DNA of 64,000 nucleotides from an uncultured Clostridia bacterium (GTDB lineage: Bacteria > Bacillota > Clostridia > TANB77 > CAG-508), in NCBI GenBank assembly GCA_947628815.1, contig CANRBJ010000006.1, positions 1 through 64,000 of the forward strand, in the 5' to 3' direction. Within the stretch, counting starts at the first letter, position 1. Each line of letters opens with the position of its first letter. Below are positions 12,604 through 21,757 of the stretch, piece after piece. The notes under the pieces are model-generated. The model saw nothing but the letters and a program-made list of their open reading frames with translations. It made no database searches and was not told the origin of the DNA. A program made the position numbers and the translations under genes.

Positions 12604-13228
12604 ATGGTAGATAAATTTTGTGATTATCTTACAAAGAAAATTAGAATAGACAATCCGGAAATAGATGATGAAAGAGAAGAAATAATTAACTATGGAATAC
12701 ATTTAATTGTAGGAGAAATACCAAAGTTTTTCATAATAATGGGAATAGCCTATTTATTAGGAGTATTTGACTTAACAATTCTTGCTTATTTTCTAGTTTT
12801 ACCATATAGAGCAGTTTCACGGAGGATTTCACTTAAAAACACATATAGGATGTATTGTGGGGTCAGTTGCTTTCTTTTGTGGGATTGGGTTATTAGGTAA
12901 ATACATAATATTAGAAACAACAACAAAATATATTGTTACATTTTTAGTATGGATATTTGGTATGCTAATGGTAACGCTATATGCACCAGCAGATACAGAA
13001 AATGTACCAATAATTAGTAAAAAAGAACGAAAGAAAAAAAGGATGTTATCTTATATAGCATTAACGGTAAGTCTCATAATTGGATTGTTAATTAAGAATC
13101 CAGTAATATCAAGTATGATTATATATGGAATGTTATTCCAAAGTGTAACGATTACGCGATTTGCATATAAGTTAACAAATAATCAATATGGATATGAAGT
13201 ATACAATACTTCAGAAAAATTAGCTTAA
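12604..13228 (+). CDS. agrB: AgrB-like autoinducer-processing membrane endopeptidase, one CGGA site
   Basis: Membrane cysteine peptidase that cleaves and cyclises the AgrD peptide. With CGGA (12820-12823) as Gly73 the protein is 207 aa, normal for AgrB. The catalytic segment reads SGGFHLKTHIGC, placing His76 and Cys83 with the spacing known for S. aureus AgrB (His77, Cys84). The recoded Gly lies three residues before the catalytic His. Several hydrophobic helices follow (IGLLGKYII, IVTFLVWIFGML, YIALTVSLIIGLL). Start: ATG with an AAAGAGG-like site. agrD follows 71 bases downstream. Without recoding the protein is truncated or frameshifted before the active site. Confidence 0.95.
12820..12823 (+). 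other. Recoding site 8 (agrB): CGGA read as Gly
   Basis: The preceding codon is TCA and the following GGA. Four-base reading restores the GG-x-H catalytic motif of AgrB. Confidence 0.94.
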
Positions 13229-13299
13229 TACTAAATATCTGCCGGCGATATTTAATGTATTATATAATATCTGTTTACAAAAGAAGGGGGAAAAATCCT

Positions 13300-13419
13300 A
13301 TGTTAAAAATGTTATCAAAATTAGCTGAAAAATATGCTAAATCAACAAATACAGCATGCTTTTTCTTTAGCTTTATGCATCAACCAAAAATGCCAGCATC
13401 TTTAATTAAAAAAGATTAA
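13300..13419 (+). CDS. agrD: AgrD-like cyclic lactone autoinducer precursor, 39 aa
   Basis: A 39-aa precursor. It has an amphipathic N-terminus (MLKMLSKLAEKYAKS), a core TNTACFFFSFMHQPKMP containing the single Cys expected to form the thiolactone, and a C-terminal tail PASLIKKD with the usual Pro and charged residues. It lies directly after agrB behind a strong AAGGGGG site. The mature peptide sequence cannot be fixed from the gene alone; CFFFSFM is a plausible macrocycle. Confidence 0.9.
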   Translation: MLKMLSKLAEKYAKSTNTACFFFSFMHQPKMPASLIKKD

Positions 13420-13456
13420 TAACAAAATTCCAAAAAATTTTATAACAAAAAACCTT

Positions 13457-13488
13457 AAAAAAAGATAGCTTTAATAACTATCTTTTTT
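13457..13488. terminator. Bidirectional terminator between agrBD and agrCA
   Basis: Arms AAAAAAGATAG and CTATCTTTTTT end both convergent transcripts. Confidence 0.85.
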
Positions 13489-13501
13489 CTATGTATTAAA
13501 T

Positions 13502-14843
13502 TTAAGCATACATTTCTAGTTGTTGATTAAAGAATGTATCATTTTTAGTAGTATACAAATTTAAGTTATTATTTTTCTTCATAATTTCTCTTACTTCCCA
13601 TAATCCAAGACCACTATTATCAAGTTTTGAAGAATATCCTTTTTCATAAATTTTATCAAGATCAACATCTTTTTCTTTATATGTATTTTCTACAATTAAT
13701 AATTGACGATTAACTTTAAAATCTTTTCTTATTTCAACATTAATAATTTTTTCATCACATTCTTTTGATGCTTCTATTGCATTATCCATAAGTATTCCAA
13801 GAACTCTTGTAAATTCATAAATTTTCATATTTAATTCATTTAGATTTAGAAAAACTTCCAAATGAATTTTTATGCCTAATTCATCTGCTTTATGATATTT
13901 AGATGCAAGTAAACTATATATTGCAGGATTATTAATTACTTCTGGACTTAGTGTATACAAGTTGTTAACTTTTTGACAGTCATCTAATAATTGCGAATAA
14001 TATGTTTTTAATCCATTCATATCATTGGTATTAATATATCCGACCTATTGCTTGTACAATATTACTAAAGTCATGTTTAAAGCCTCTTACGTCATCATGT
14101 AGTATTTTTAAAGATTTATTATATAGTTGTGCTTCTTGCAGATTTTGAGTTGTAAGCTGTAATTGATTAGTTTTTATTAAACTATAAAGGCTTATTATAA
14201 AATAGGAGAATATTGTAATAGTGCTTAATATAATTATAAAAAAAGGTAGAGTATTACTGTAATATGAGTTTAAATAATTTTGTGTCAAAATTGTAATTAA
14301 ACCTAGTATAAAGTTGGTTAATAATATATATTTAGATTTTTTATCCATATTTTCAAGTAAAGTAATACTAAAATTTAATTTTTTTACAATTAAATATATG
14401 ATATATATAATCAAGTACATAATTAATGTAAATGAAATTCTGTATATAGGTATCGAATTTGCGATTTCAGCAGAAATATGAAAAATAACTAAGTAAGTTT
14501 TAAGAAAAACTGATTCTATTAATATAATAGAAAAGAATGATATTATTTCTGCTACTATACTTTTTAGTATTGAAACTTTAAAAATTAATATAACTAAAAG
14601 AGGCAGTAAAAAAATATTAACAATATAATATTTAGAGAAAAATAAATTAAGTATAATCGAAATACTTGAAATCAAGAAAATGTATAAAAATTTGCTTTTT
14701 TTAGTAGAATTTATACATAAAATTTGCGAAAATAATAACATTGTTACTGTCATTTCAATAAATGTTAAAGGAATACTAAATATATTAATTAACCCCTCAT
14801 TAGGCGTGCTTAATGCTGTCCAGATTGTTTGAAAAATTTCCAT
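13502..14843 (-). CDS. agrC: AgrC-like sensor histidine kinase, one CGGA site
   Basis: Receptor kinase for the cyclic peptide. With CGGA (14042-14039) read as Gly it is 446 aa, the usual AgrC length. The N-terminal half has about six hydrophobic helices (IFSIPLTFIEMTVTMLL, IVNIFLLPLLVILIF and others). A coiled linker leads to the dimerisation motif with the phospho-acceptor His: GFKHDFSNIVQAIG-G-YINTND. The ATPase domain has the N-box MDNAIEASKE and GLGLWEVREIM. The recoded Gly is 14 residues after the phospho-acceptor His. The start at 14843 has a TGGAGG site and overlaps the end of agrA by 44 bases, indicating translational coupling. Without recoding only the sensor half is made. Confidence 0.93.
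14039..14042 (-). other. Recoding site 9 (agrC): CGGA read as Gly
   Basis: On the minus strand the preceding codon is GGT and the following TAT. The zero frame stops three codons after the CGG. Four-base reading gives AIGGYINTNDMNGL, matching the AgrC linker. Confidence 0.92.
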
Positions 14844-15531
14844 AATTATTTAAAACCTCCATAAAATTATTTTTATATTTTGGACCAATGTAACACTCGT
14901 TATTTTCAAACTTAATTGTGTTATTGGCCGATTCAACGTCCTTTATATTATTAATATTAGCAATATACGACTTGTGACATCTCACAAAGTTATCTGGTAG
15001 ACAAGGTTCGATTTTATTAAAAGAAGTATATGCTTCATACTGTTTCGAATTAGTATAAACAATCAACTTCATTCCATCTTTTTTTATGTATTGAATATCA
15101 TTTTGATTAATAATATTCTTATTAAGTGATAAATACTTAGCAGCATTTCCTAAATTATCATCAAATAAACGCGCTAGCATTTCTTCTATTCTTTCTAGAG
15201 TGAAAGGTTTCGGAATATAATCAAAAGTTTTTACTTTGTAAGCAAGAAGAGCATATTCTAAATGTCCAGTAGTAAAAATAATGTAAATAGACTTATCCAT
15301 TTGCCTTATAGTTTCAGCTAAGTCAATACCAGAAGTACGAGATTGCAAATGAATATCTAAAATCAGAACATGAACTTTATTAGATTTGATATATGAAAGT
15401 ATTTCTTCAGGTTTGTCAGATTTAAAAACAATTTTTGCTTCATAATCATGCTTTAAAAATAAATTGTTCAACATGCTTTCTAGCTTACTTAAAATGTTTA
15501 AATTGTCTTCACATAGTACAAAATTCAACAT
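14800..15531 (-). CDS. agrA: AgrA-like LytTR response regulator
   Basis: A 243-aa response regulator. The receiver domain begins MLNFVLCEDN, the phospho-acceptor Asp lies in VLILDIHLQ, and the conserved Lys is in YIPKPF. The C-terminal LytTR DNA-binding domain contains FVRCHKSYIANINNI. It is transcribed before agrC and overlaps it. This order (A before C, opposite strand to BD, convergent) differs from the staphylococcal BDCA operon. It has no CGGN recoding site. Confidence 0.93.
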   Translation of the reverse strand: MLNFVLCEDNLNILSKLESMLNNLFLKHDYEAKIVFKSDKPEEILSYIKSNKVHVLILDIHLQSRTSGIDLAETIRQMDKSIYIIFTTGHLEYALLAYKVKTFDYIPKPFTLERIEEMLARLFDDNLGNAAKYLSLNKNIINQNDIQYIKKDGMKLIVYTNSKQYEAYTSFNKIEPCLPDNFVRCHKSYIANINNIKDVESANNTIKFENNECYIGPKYKNNFMEVLNNYGNFSNNLDSIKHA

Positions 15532-15808
15532 ATTTCATCCTCCGTATAAAAAAATAATTACTGGAAAATCTACTAAAATTTTCCAAATACTCTAACCATA
15601 TTAAAGCATATTTAAAAGATTGTCAAGGAAAAAAATGACGAAAATTAAAAAAAAATAGGGAAATGTACAAAAAATACCAGAAAAAAAGATAAATTAGTTA
15701 CTATAAAAACCAGTAAATTTTTAATTTCAAAAATTTAGTAGATTAAAATTACAAAATATGATATACTAATTATAATATGTTTAATAAATGAAAAGGAGAA
15801 ATCAAAAT
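15532..15808. promoter_or_regulatory. Divergent intergenic region between agrA and the first DUF4160 pair
   Basis: 277 bases with no gene. An imperfect dyad TGGAAAAT...ATTTTCCA at about 15562-15586 lies just upstream of agrA. Near the right end TATAAT-like sequence (about 15770) probably serves the plus-strand gene. The A/T content is too high to define AgrA boxes by eye. Confidence 0.4.
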
Positions 15809-16084
15809 ATGGTTTTTGAATTTGCAAAGTATCCTGATGAAACATTAGTAGTTTTTTCAGATATTAGAAAAAAAGAAAATGGAGAAGAATATATTCATGT
15901 TACTTTTGAAAGACCAATGGAATATGGATTTGATACAGTTGTTTTTGAACTTCCAAGTTATGAAATAGTAGAGAAGGAAGGTCATTTTTCTGATGAAGAA
16001 ATACAAGAATTTAGAGCAACTGTAGAAAAAGGCGCACATTTATTTTTTAAATATGCAAGACAAGGAGGACTGAAATTTGCCTAG
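15809..16084 (+). CDS. Hypothetical partner of DUF4160 protein, copy 1
   Basis: A 91-aa acidic soluble protein. I chose ATG 15809 because an AAGGAG site sits between it and the earlier ATG at 15788. It ends in ARQGGLKFA and overlaps the next start codon by 8 bases. It is clearly paralogous to 16439-16714: both share FERP-E-GFDT and FELPSY. No family recognised. Its tight coupling with a DUF4160 gene resembles small two-gene toxin-antitoxin-like pairs (usually DUF4160-DUF2442), but function is unproven. Confidence 0.75.
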   Translation: MVFEFAKYPDETLVVFSDIRKKENGEEYIHVTFERPMEYGFDTVVFELPSYEIVEKEGHFSDEEIQEFRATVEKGAHLFFKYARQGGLKFA

Positions 16085-16356
16085 TATTTTAGAAGTAATG
16101 CGGATATAAAATATACTTTTGGTCGAATGAAATTAATGAACCAGTACATATACATATTTCAAAAGGTAAACCAATGCCAAATTCAACAAAAATTTGGCTA
16201 ACAAAGTCTGGTGGATGTATTTTAGCTAATAATAATAGTCATATTCCTCAAAGAGAATTGAATATCTTACTGGAAATTGTGTCTTTGTATTATTTAAAGA
16301 TAGTTTCAAAATGGAGAGAAAAATATGGAGATGAAGCACTAAAGTTTTATTGTTAA
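16077..16356 (+). CDS. DUF4160 family protein, copy 1, one CGGA site
   Basis: A 92-aa protein when CGGA (16101-16104) is read as Gly. It starts at TTG 16077 behind AGGAGG and reads LPSILEVM-G-YKIYFWSNE, then EPVHIHISKGKP, the DUF4160 signature (Pro near the start, a Gly before a Tyr-rich strand, and HxH). Without recoding the start region and the HxH body are in different frames. It overlaps the upstream partner. Confidence 0.88.
16101..16104 (+). other. Recoding site 10: CGGA read as Gly
   Basis: The preceding codon is ATG and the following TAT. It is at exactly the same codon position (9) as the site in the paralogue at 16731. Confidence 0.9.
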
Positions 16357-16438
16357 AAAGGAATAGGAATAACGGGAAAGATTGTAAAGTTAATAAAATA
16401 TGATATAATAAAAATATCTATTAAGGGGAGTGAGGAAA

Positions 16439-16714
16439 ATGATGCATACATTATGCAAATATGCAGATGAAACAGAATTGGTTATTTCAGACATCATTAC
16501 TAAAGAGAATGGCGAAGAGGTAATAAGAGTTGTTTTTGAAAGACCAACAGAGCACGGATTTGATACATTGATATTTGAGTTGCCAAGCTATAAAATTGTA
16601 GAACAAGATGGGCAGTACACAGAAGAAGAAATAAAGTTATTTAAAAAGGTAGTAGAACAAGGAGCAGCACATTTTTTTGAAATTGCAAGACAAGGAGGAC
16701 TTGAAAGTGCCTAA
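16439..16714 (+). CDS. Hypothetical partner of DUF4160 protein, copy 2
   Basis: A 91-aa paralogue of 15809-16084, with matching FERPTEHGFDT, FELPSY and ARQGGLESA. ATG 16439 or 16442 is preceded by AAGGGGAG. It overlaps the next GTG start by 8 bases, as in copy 1. Confidence 0.75.
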   Translation: MMHTLCKYADETELVISDIITKENGEEVIRVVFERPTEHGFDTLIFELPSYKIVEQDGQYTEEEIKLFKKVVEQGAAHFFEIARQGGLESA

Positions 16715-16986
16715 TATATTTGAAACGATGCGGATATAGTGTATACTTTTGGTCTAATGAAAATAATGAACCAATTCATATACATATATCAAAAGGAAAA
16801 CCAATTGGAAATTCTACAAAAGTATGGCTTACAAAAAGTGGTGGAAGTATAATTGCTAATAATAAAAGTAATATACCTATAAACGATTTAAAGAAAATAC
16901 AAAAGTTAATAGATGATAATTATTTTCTTATTTTGGCAAAATGGAAGAATTATTTTGAAGGTCAAGAAATTAAATTTTATTGCTAA
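16707..16986 (+). CDS. DUF4160 family protein, copy 2, one CGGA site
   Basis: A 92-aa protein when CGGA (16731-16734) is Gly. It starts at GTG 16707 behind AGGAGG. The sequence VPNIFETM-G-YSVYFWSNE then EPIHIHISKGKP aligns residue for residue with copy 1, including the recoding site. Together with its partner it is a tandem duplication of the previous gene pair. Confidence 0.88.
16731..16734 (+). other. Recoding site 11: CGGA read as Gly
   Basis: The preceding codon is ATG and the following TAT, identical in context to site 10 although the two genes have clearly diverged. Confidence 0.9.
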
Positions 16987-17064
16987 GGTAAATAACAAGG
17001 AGCAAAATACAAATATATAACAATAGAAAATAAGATGAATTAATAAAATAAGAGGAGCACGAAA

Positions 17065-18012
17065 ATGAATAAAAATGATATGAATAGTAAATTAAAAATA
17101 ACGTTAGGTTTTATATTAATAGTTTCAGTTTGTTTTGGAATATATAACATTTATTCAATGTTGAAAACTTCGATAAATGGAGGAGGTATTATATTTACTT
17201 TATTTATTATTTACTTTAGCTATAAAATATTCAAGTTTATGAAAAATTTAAATAATAAAGAAGAAATAGATTTAAGTAAAATACAAGTATTAAATGAACC
17301 AATAAATGCTAAGAAAGCATTTATGAAAAACATACAAAAGAGAATTATTTCGACAATTTTAGTTTGGTATTTATTGATAATAATTATACCAATAGGTTCT
17401 AAAGGTTATTACAATAATATTTTAGCTTTCTTATTAATAGGATCTATTCCAATGATATTTTATATTATCTATAATTTAATAGTAATCAATAAGTATAAAA
17501 AGAATATTAAATCAATAAATGAAAAAATAGTAGACTTAAATAAGAATGAATATACTTTTCGATGTTGTAAAAGTAATCATGATAGATATTATGAACAATA
17601 TGATGTTTTAGATGAAAGCAATAATGTTATTTATACAGCGTTAAGTAGTTATAAAGGTTATAAAAAATATATTGTTATGGATTACAAAAATAATTGTTTA
17701 GGTTTAATTGAACAACAAGAAAACATTTTACCCAAATATCTTGTAAGGATAGTAAAAGAATTACCATTTTTAATAACAAATGTAAATAATTTAGAATATG
17801 AAATAGAAGGTTTAGATTATAAAATAACATATAATAGTGATGAATTTACAATAAGTGAAAATAATATAAAAATTGCTAGAATTACTAAAGAAAATGGAAC
17901 ATATACTTTGAATTTAAATAAAGATTGTAATAATAAGAATATGCTAATATTTATAGTTTTAGTAATATGTATTGCTGAAACAACACTTTTATTAAATAAA
18001 GGAGAATATTAA
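17065..18012 (+). CDS. Membrane protein of unknown function
   Basis: 315 aa. Hydrophobic segments occur near residues 12-32, 38-55, 95-115, 120-140 and at the C-terminus (NMLIFIVLVICIAETTLLL). A soluble middle part (about 150-285) has many Asn/Lys/Tyr and the phrase YTFRCCKSNHDRYYEQYDVLDE. Start: ATG behind AAGAGGAGC. No known family recognised. It could be a tail-anchored surface protein. Confidence 0.75.
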   Translation: MNKNDMNSKLKITLGFILIVSVCFGIYNIYSMLKTSINGGGIIFTLFIIYFSYKIFKFMKNLNNKEEIDLSKIQVLNEPINAKKAFMKNIQKRIISTILVWYLLIIIIPIGSKGYYNNILAFLLIGSIPMIFYIIYNLIVINKYKKNIKSINEKIVDLNKNEYTFRCCKSNHDRYYEQYDVLDESNNVIYTALSSYKGYKKYIVMDYKNNCLGLIEQQENILPKYLVRIVKELPFLITNVNNLEYEIEGLDYKITYNSDEFTISENNIKIARITKENGTYTLNLNKDCNNKNMLIFIVLVICIAETTLLLNKGEY

Positions 18013-18029
18013 TAAAAATACTAATTTAT

Positions 18030-18060
18030 AGCTAAAGATTTAATCTTTAGTTATTTTTTT
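18030..18060 (+). terminator. Terminator after membrane protein gene
   Basis: The hairpin CTAAAGAT / ATCTTTAG is followed by a long T-run. Confidence 0.85.
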
Positions 18061-18108
18061 TGTGTCTATTTCATAGTATTAAATAAGACAAGGAGGAAAT
18101 TTTGAGAT

Positions 18109-18928
18109 ATGAATAAAAAGATAATTATGGTTATAGCAGGAGTTATTTTAATAACAGGCTTAAGTATAATAGGAACTATTCGGCAAAGAAAAGATTAGAA
18201 GTACAGATGCGGTTTTAACTGCAGGAGAAACTTTAAGTAACCAAAAAATTGGTTGGGGAATTAAAAGAGTAGATAATCATGCACAACCAGACCTAGGAAG
18301 TAAGAATAAACAGTTGATTGATGAATATAAAGGAATTGCTGTGGGGAATAGTGAGAAAAAATATGTGTATTTAACATTTGATGAAGGATATGAAGCGGGA
18401 TATACTCCTAGAATTTTGCAAATATTAAAGGATAATGATGTAAAGGCCACATTTTTCCTTACAGCCCATTATATTAATACACAAGAAGAATTAGTAAAAG
18501 AAATGATTAATGATGGTCATATTATAGGAAACCATACTGTTAATCATAAAAGTATGCCAGATTTAACAGACGACAAAGTAAAGCAAGAAGTAATGGATTT
18601 ACACACCGCAGTTTATCAGAAATTTGGATATGAAATGAAATTCATACGTCCACCAAAAGGGGAATTTAGCGAAAGGACTATTAATATAACAAATGGTTTA
18701 GGATATACAACTGTTATGTGGAGTTTAGCCTACGACGATTGGGATGAAAATAAGCAAGGACGAGAAGAATATGCTAAAAAGAAAATTTTAGATAATATTC
18801 ATCCAGGAGCAGTTATTTTATTACATGGAAACTCAAAGGACAACACAAATGTGTTAGATGAATGTATTAAAGAAATAAAAAATATGGGATATGAATTTTT
18901 AAATTTAGATAAATTTGTAAGATACTAA
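18109..18928 (+). CDS. pdaA: PdaA-like polysaccharide deacetylase, one CGGC site
   Basis: Deacetylates peptidoglycan muramic acid on the way to spore-cortex delta-lactam. With CGGC (18181-18184) read as Gly25 the protein is 272 aa, with an N-terminal signal/anchor helix (IIMVIAGVILITGLSIIG) joined to the catalytic NodB domain. Motifs: LTFDEGYEAGYT, ATFFLTAHYI, HIIGNHTVNH (HxxxH metal ligands), RPPKGEFSE and LLHGNSKDN. Without recoding the signal peptide is lost. This is the only site with C as the fourth base. Start: ATG after an AAGGAGG site. Sporulation genes yqfC/yqfD follow directly. Confidence 0.92.
18181..18184 (+). other. Recoding site 12: CGGC read as Gly
   Basis: The preceding codon is ATT and the following AAA. 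The zero frame stops five codons later. Shows that the fourth base need not be A, as expected if U34 can wobble. Confidence 0.85.
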
Positions 18929-18964
18929 AAATTTTTTCTTAAATTACAAGAAGTAGGAGGAAAC

Positions 18965-19255
18965 ATGAAAAAGAAGAAAAATAGAAACAATAGAATTAAC
19001 GATATTTTAGAATTGCCACAAGAAGTAGTAAGTAATAAACCTAAAATTACAATAGTTGGTTTTGAAGAATTGCTAATTGAAAATTATAAATCAATATTAG
19101 AATATGAAGAATTCTATATAAAAGTAAATACATATATTGGCGCAATTAATATAAACGGATTCAACCTAAGATTAAAAGAAATGACAGGCGATGATATTAT
19201 GGTATTAGGAAAAATAGATAGTATAGATTTTGAAAGTATTACAGACGAAGAATAA
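18965..19255 (+). CDS. yqfC: Sporulation protein YqfC
   Basis: A 96-aa member of the YqfC family: RINDILELPQEVV at the N-terminus, then PKITIVGFEELLIENYKSILEY and a beta-rich half with LRLKEMTGDDIMVLGKI. Start behind AAGTAGGAGG. It is immediately followed by yqfD, the order found in spore-formers. Confidence 0.93.
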   Translation: MKKKKNRNNRINDILELPQEVVSNKPKITIVGFEELLIENYKSILEYEEFYIKVNTYIGAININGFNLRLKEMTGDDIMVLGKIDSIDFESITDEE

Positions 19256-19274
19256 CGTAAGAAAGGTGAAAAAC

Positions 19275-20460
19275 ATGATAGGAAAGATATTACTGTATTA
19301 CATTTTAGGATATGTAAACATTAGTGTAGAAGGTTATTTTATTGAAAGATTTATAAACATTTGCATTAGCAAAAACATATTATTATGGAATCTAAAAAGG
19401 AAAAAATCTAGTTTTCTATATGCTAATATAAGCATGAAAGACTTTAAAAGAATAAAACAAATTGCAAAAACTACTAAATGCAGAGTAAAAATTGAAAAGA
19501 AAAAAGGATTACCATATCTGTTACATAAGTATAAAAAAAGAAAAATATTTTTTGGAGCATTAATAACCTTTCTATTATTTATATATGGAATATCTAATTT
19601 TGTATGGAACATAGAAATTACAGGAAATGATACTATAAAAACAGAAGAAATAATGCAAGTTTTAAATGAAAATGGCTTAAAAACTGGAACATTAAAGCAA
19701 AAAGTAAAAACGAAACAAATAATCCAAAACATCCGCTTATTGCGTTCAGATATAGCATGGATAGGAATTCATTTAACCGGTACAAATGCAATTGTTGAAA
19801 TAGTAGAAGCAGATGCTAAGCCAGATATAATAGATGAAAATGAATACTGTAATATTGCCTCTAACAAAGATGGTATTATTACAAAAATAAACGTTCAAAA
19901 CGGCACAGCCTTAGTAAAAGAGGGCGATATTGTAAAAAAACGGTAATATCTTAATAGGAGGATGGATAGAAGGAAAATATACAGGAACAAGATATGTTCA
20001 TTCAAGAGGCGAAATACAAGCAAAAGTATGGTATTCAAAAAAAGAAAGTATGTCGTTAAATAGTACAATAGAAGAAGAAACAGGAAACACAAAAACTACA
20101 TATTCAATAAATATGAATAATTTCAAAATAAATTTAAAGAAAGGGGTTCCAAATTTTAAAAATTATGATACAATAAATGAGAATAAAAAATTAAAAATAT
20201 TTTCAAACTTCTATTTTCCTATAGAAATTTGTAAAACTACATATAAAGAACTACAAGAAAAAGACGTTACTTATACGGAAGAACAAGCAAAACAGATTTT
20301 ACAAACAAAAATAGAAGACGAACTAAAAAACGAAATAGCAAATGCAGAAAATATTGTAAATGCGCAAACAAACTTAAAACAAGAAGGTAACATAATTACA
20401 GTAGAAGTTATATATGAAGTACTTGAAAATATAGGAACTAACGAAAAATTAGTATTTTGA
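19275..20460 (+). CDS. yqfD: Sporulation protein YqfD, one CGGT site
   Basis: Membrane protein of the sporulation programme. With CGGT (19941-19944) read as Gly223 it is 394 aa, the normal YqfD length. The single TM segment (FFGALITFLLFIYGISNFVW) is near residues 90-115. A POTRA-like part (NIEITGNDTIKTEEI) follows, then KEGDIVKK-G-NILIGGWIEGKYTGTRYVH, the strongly conserved YqfD stretch. In the zero frame the CGG is followed at once by TAA. I chose ATG 19275, behind GAAAGGTGA, over an upstream start inside yqfC. Confidence 0.93.
19941..19944 (+). other. Recoding site 13: CGGT read as Gly
   Basis: The preceding codon is AAA and the following AAT. In the zero frame the next codon is TAA, so only four-base decoding avoids termination. 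The fourth base is T. Confidence 0.9.
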
Positions 20461-20474
20461 AAGGATGATGTTAA

Positions 20475-21692
20475 ATGGCAGAAAGAGGATTAAGAGTACT
20501 AGAAGAAAACAAAACTTTTTTTGGAAAATTAACCAGCACAATAACAAAATTGTTAATACCAACAAAAGTAGGAATTAATGGATTACTAATTATTACAAAA
20601 AGAAACAATGTGCTAAAAGCATTTGAAAACTATATTAATGAAGAAAACAATGATGAAACAAATAAAAAAGAAACATTACTAAAAAAATACGAAGAAATGT
20701 ATGCCTTATATTTAGAAGCAATAGATAAATATGTTATGGATTCAATTTACAAAAAAGTAAAAAACGATACTGCAACAACATTTGAAAAAAATGCCTTATC
20801 ACAATATTATAATGTGATTCATTTAAAAGAAAAACAATATTTAGAATATAAATATAGAAAACAAAAATATTTACTAGAATTAGATTACGACACAATTATT
20901 ACGCAAAACAAAGAAAAACTAGTAAATAGATATAAAAAATTCTATTCATCTAAAATGGAAACATTATATAAAGGAATACTAAAAAACTATTCTATTCAAT
21001 TATCAGACAATGCAAGTGGAGACGAAAGAAAGAACCAAATTTTTGAAAATATATTTTCTGGATTAGAAGAATATATATCAAACATCTTACCAATAAAAAT
21101 AGAAATTGATAAAGAAGATACATATAAAGAAATACTAGAGGATTACGATAAATTTAATACTTTTCTTGTAGGTAAGCTAGATGAAAAAGATATAATAGAA
21201 AAGAAAATTATTTTATTAGGAATTAGTAGAAAACTATTTACACATAGTTTACCATTAATAGTTGCTGAACAATGCTATATAAGATTGCTAAAAGACGCAA
21301 GAAACTTAATAGTTAATGCACAAACTACAAGAAAGAAAAATAGCTCATATGAAATGCTAATTCATTTAATAGAAGACTACAACATAAAACTTTTATCAAC
21401 AAAAATATATTGGGATAAGCCACAAGCAAGAGAGAATTATAAAAAATTCTGGGAAGAATATAACCAAATAGAAAAAATAAAACAAACCGAACCAGAAAAA
21501 TACTTAAAACAAAAAGAAATATTATTTGTAAAAAATGATTTAAAAGCTTTATCAAAACAAGAAGATAAATATAAAAAAATAATTAAATTTTACAAAGAAA
21601 AGTTAGTAGAATTAGGTGTTATGAGGAAAGTAAAAAATTCTTGTAAAACATTAGGTCAAAAATGCACAAAAAAGAAAACGGTTGTAGCATAA
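20475..21692 (+). CDS. Uncharacterised protein in the place usually held by phoH
   Basis: 405 aa, highly charged and mostly helical, with many Lys/Glu/Tyr and no clear P-loop, so it is not PhoH. It lies between yqfD and ybeY, where Firmicutes normally carry the PhoH-like ATPase gene. Start behind AAGGATGATG, 14 bases after yqfD. No family recognised; the genetic position suggests a sporulation or RNA-related role, but that is weak. Confidence 0.75.
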   Translation: MAERGLRVLEENKTFFGKLTSTITKLLIPTKVGINGLLIITKRNNVLKAFENYINEENNDETNKKETLLKKYEEMYALYLEAIDKYVMDSIYKKVKNDTATTFEKNALSQYYNVIHLKEKQYLEYKYRKQKYLLELDYDTIITQNKEKLVNRYKKFYSSKMETLYKGILKNYSIQLSDNASGDERKNQIFENIFSGLEEYISNILPIKIEIDKEDTYKEILEDYDKFNTFLVGKLDEKDIIEKKIILLGISRKLFTHSLPLIVAEQCYIRLLKDARNLIVNAQTTRKKNSSYEMLIHLIEDYNIKLLSTKIYWDKPQARENYKKFWEEYNQIEKIKQTEPEKYLKQKEILFVKNDLKALSKQEDKYKKIIKFYKEKLVELGVMRKVKNSCKTLGQKCTKKKTVVA

Positions 21693-21703
21693 AATGCTAT
21701 AAA

Positions 21704-21727
21704 GGGCAGACGCCTTTTCGTCTGCCC
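21704..21727 (+). terminator. Strong hairpin after the uncharacterised gene
   Basis: A 9-bp GC-rich stem GGGCAGACG / CGTCTGCCC with a CCTTTT loop. The T-tail is poor (AATGTTTAATAATT), so it may be a terminator or an RNA-processing/stability element before ybeY. Confidence 0.6.
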
Positions 21728-21757
21728 AATGTTTAATAATTAGGGAGTGTTATATAA

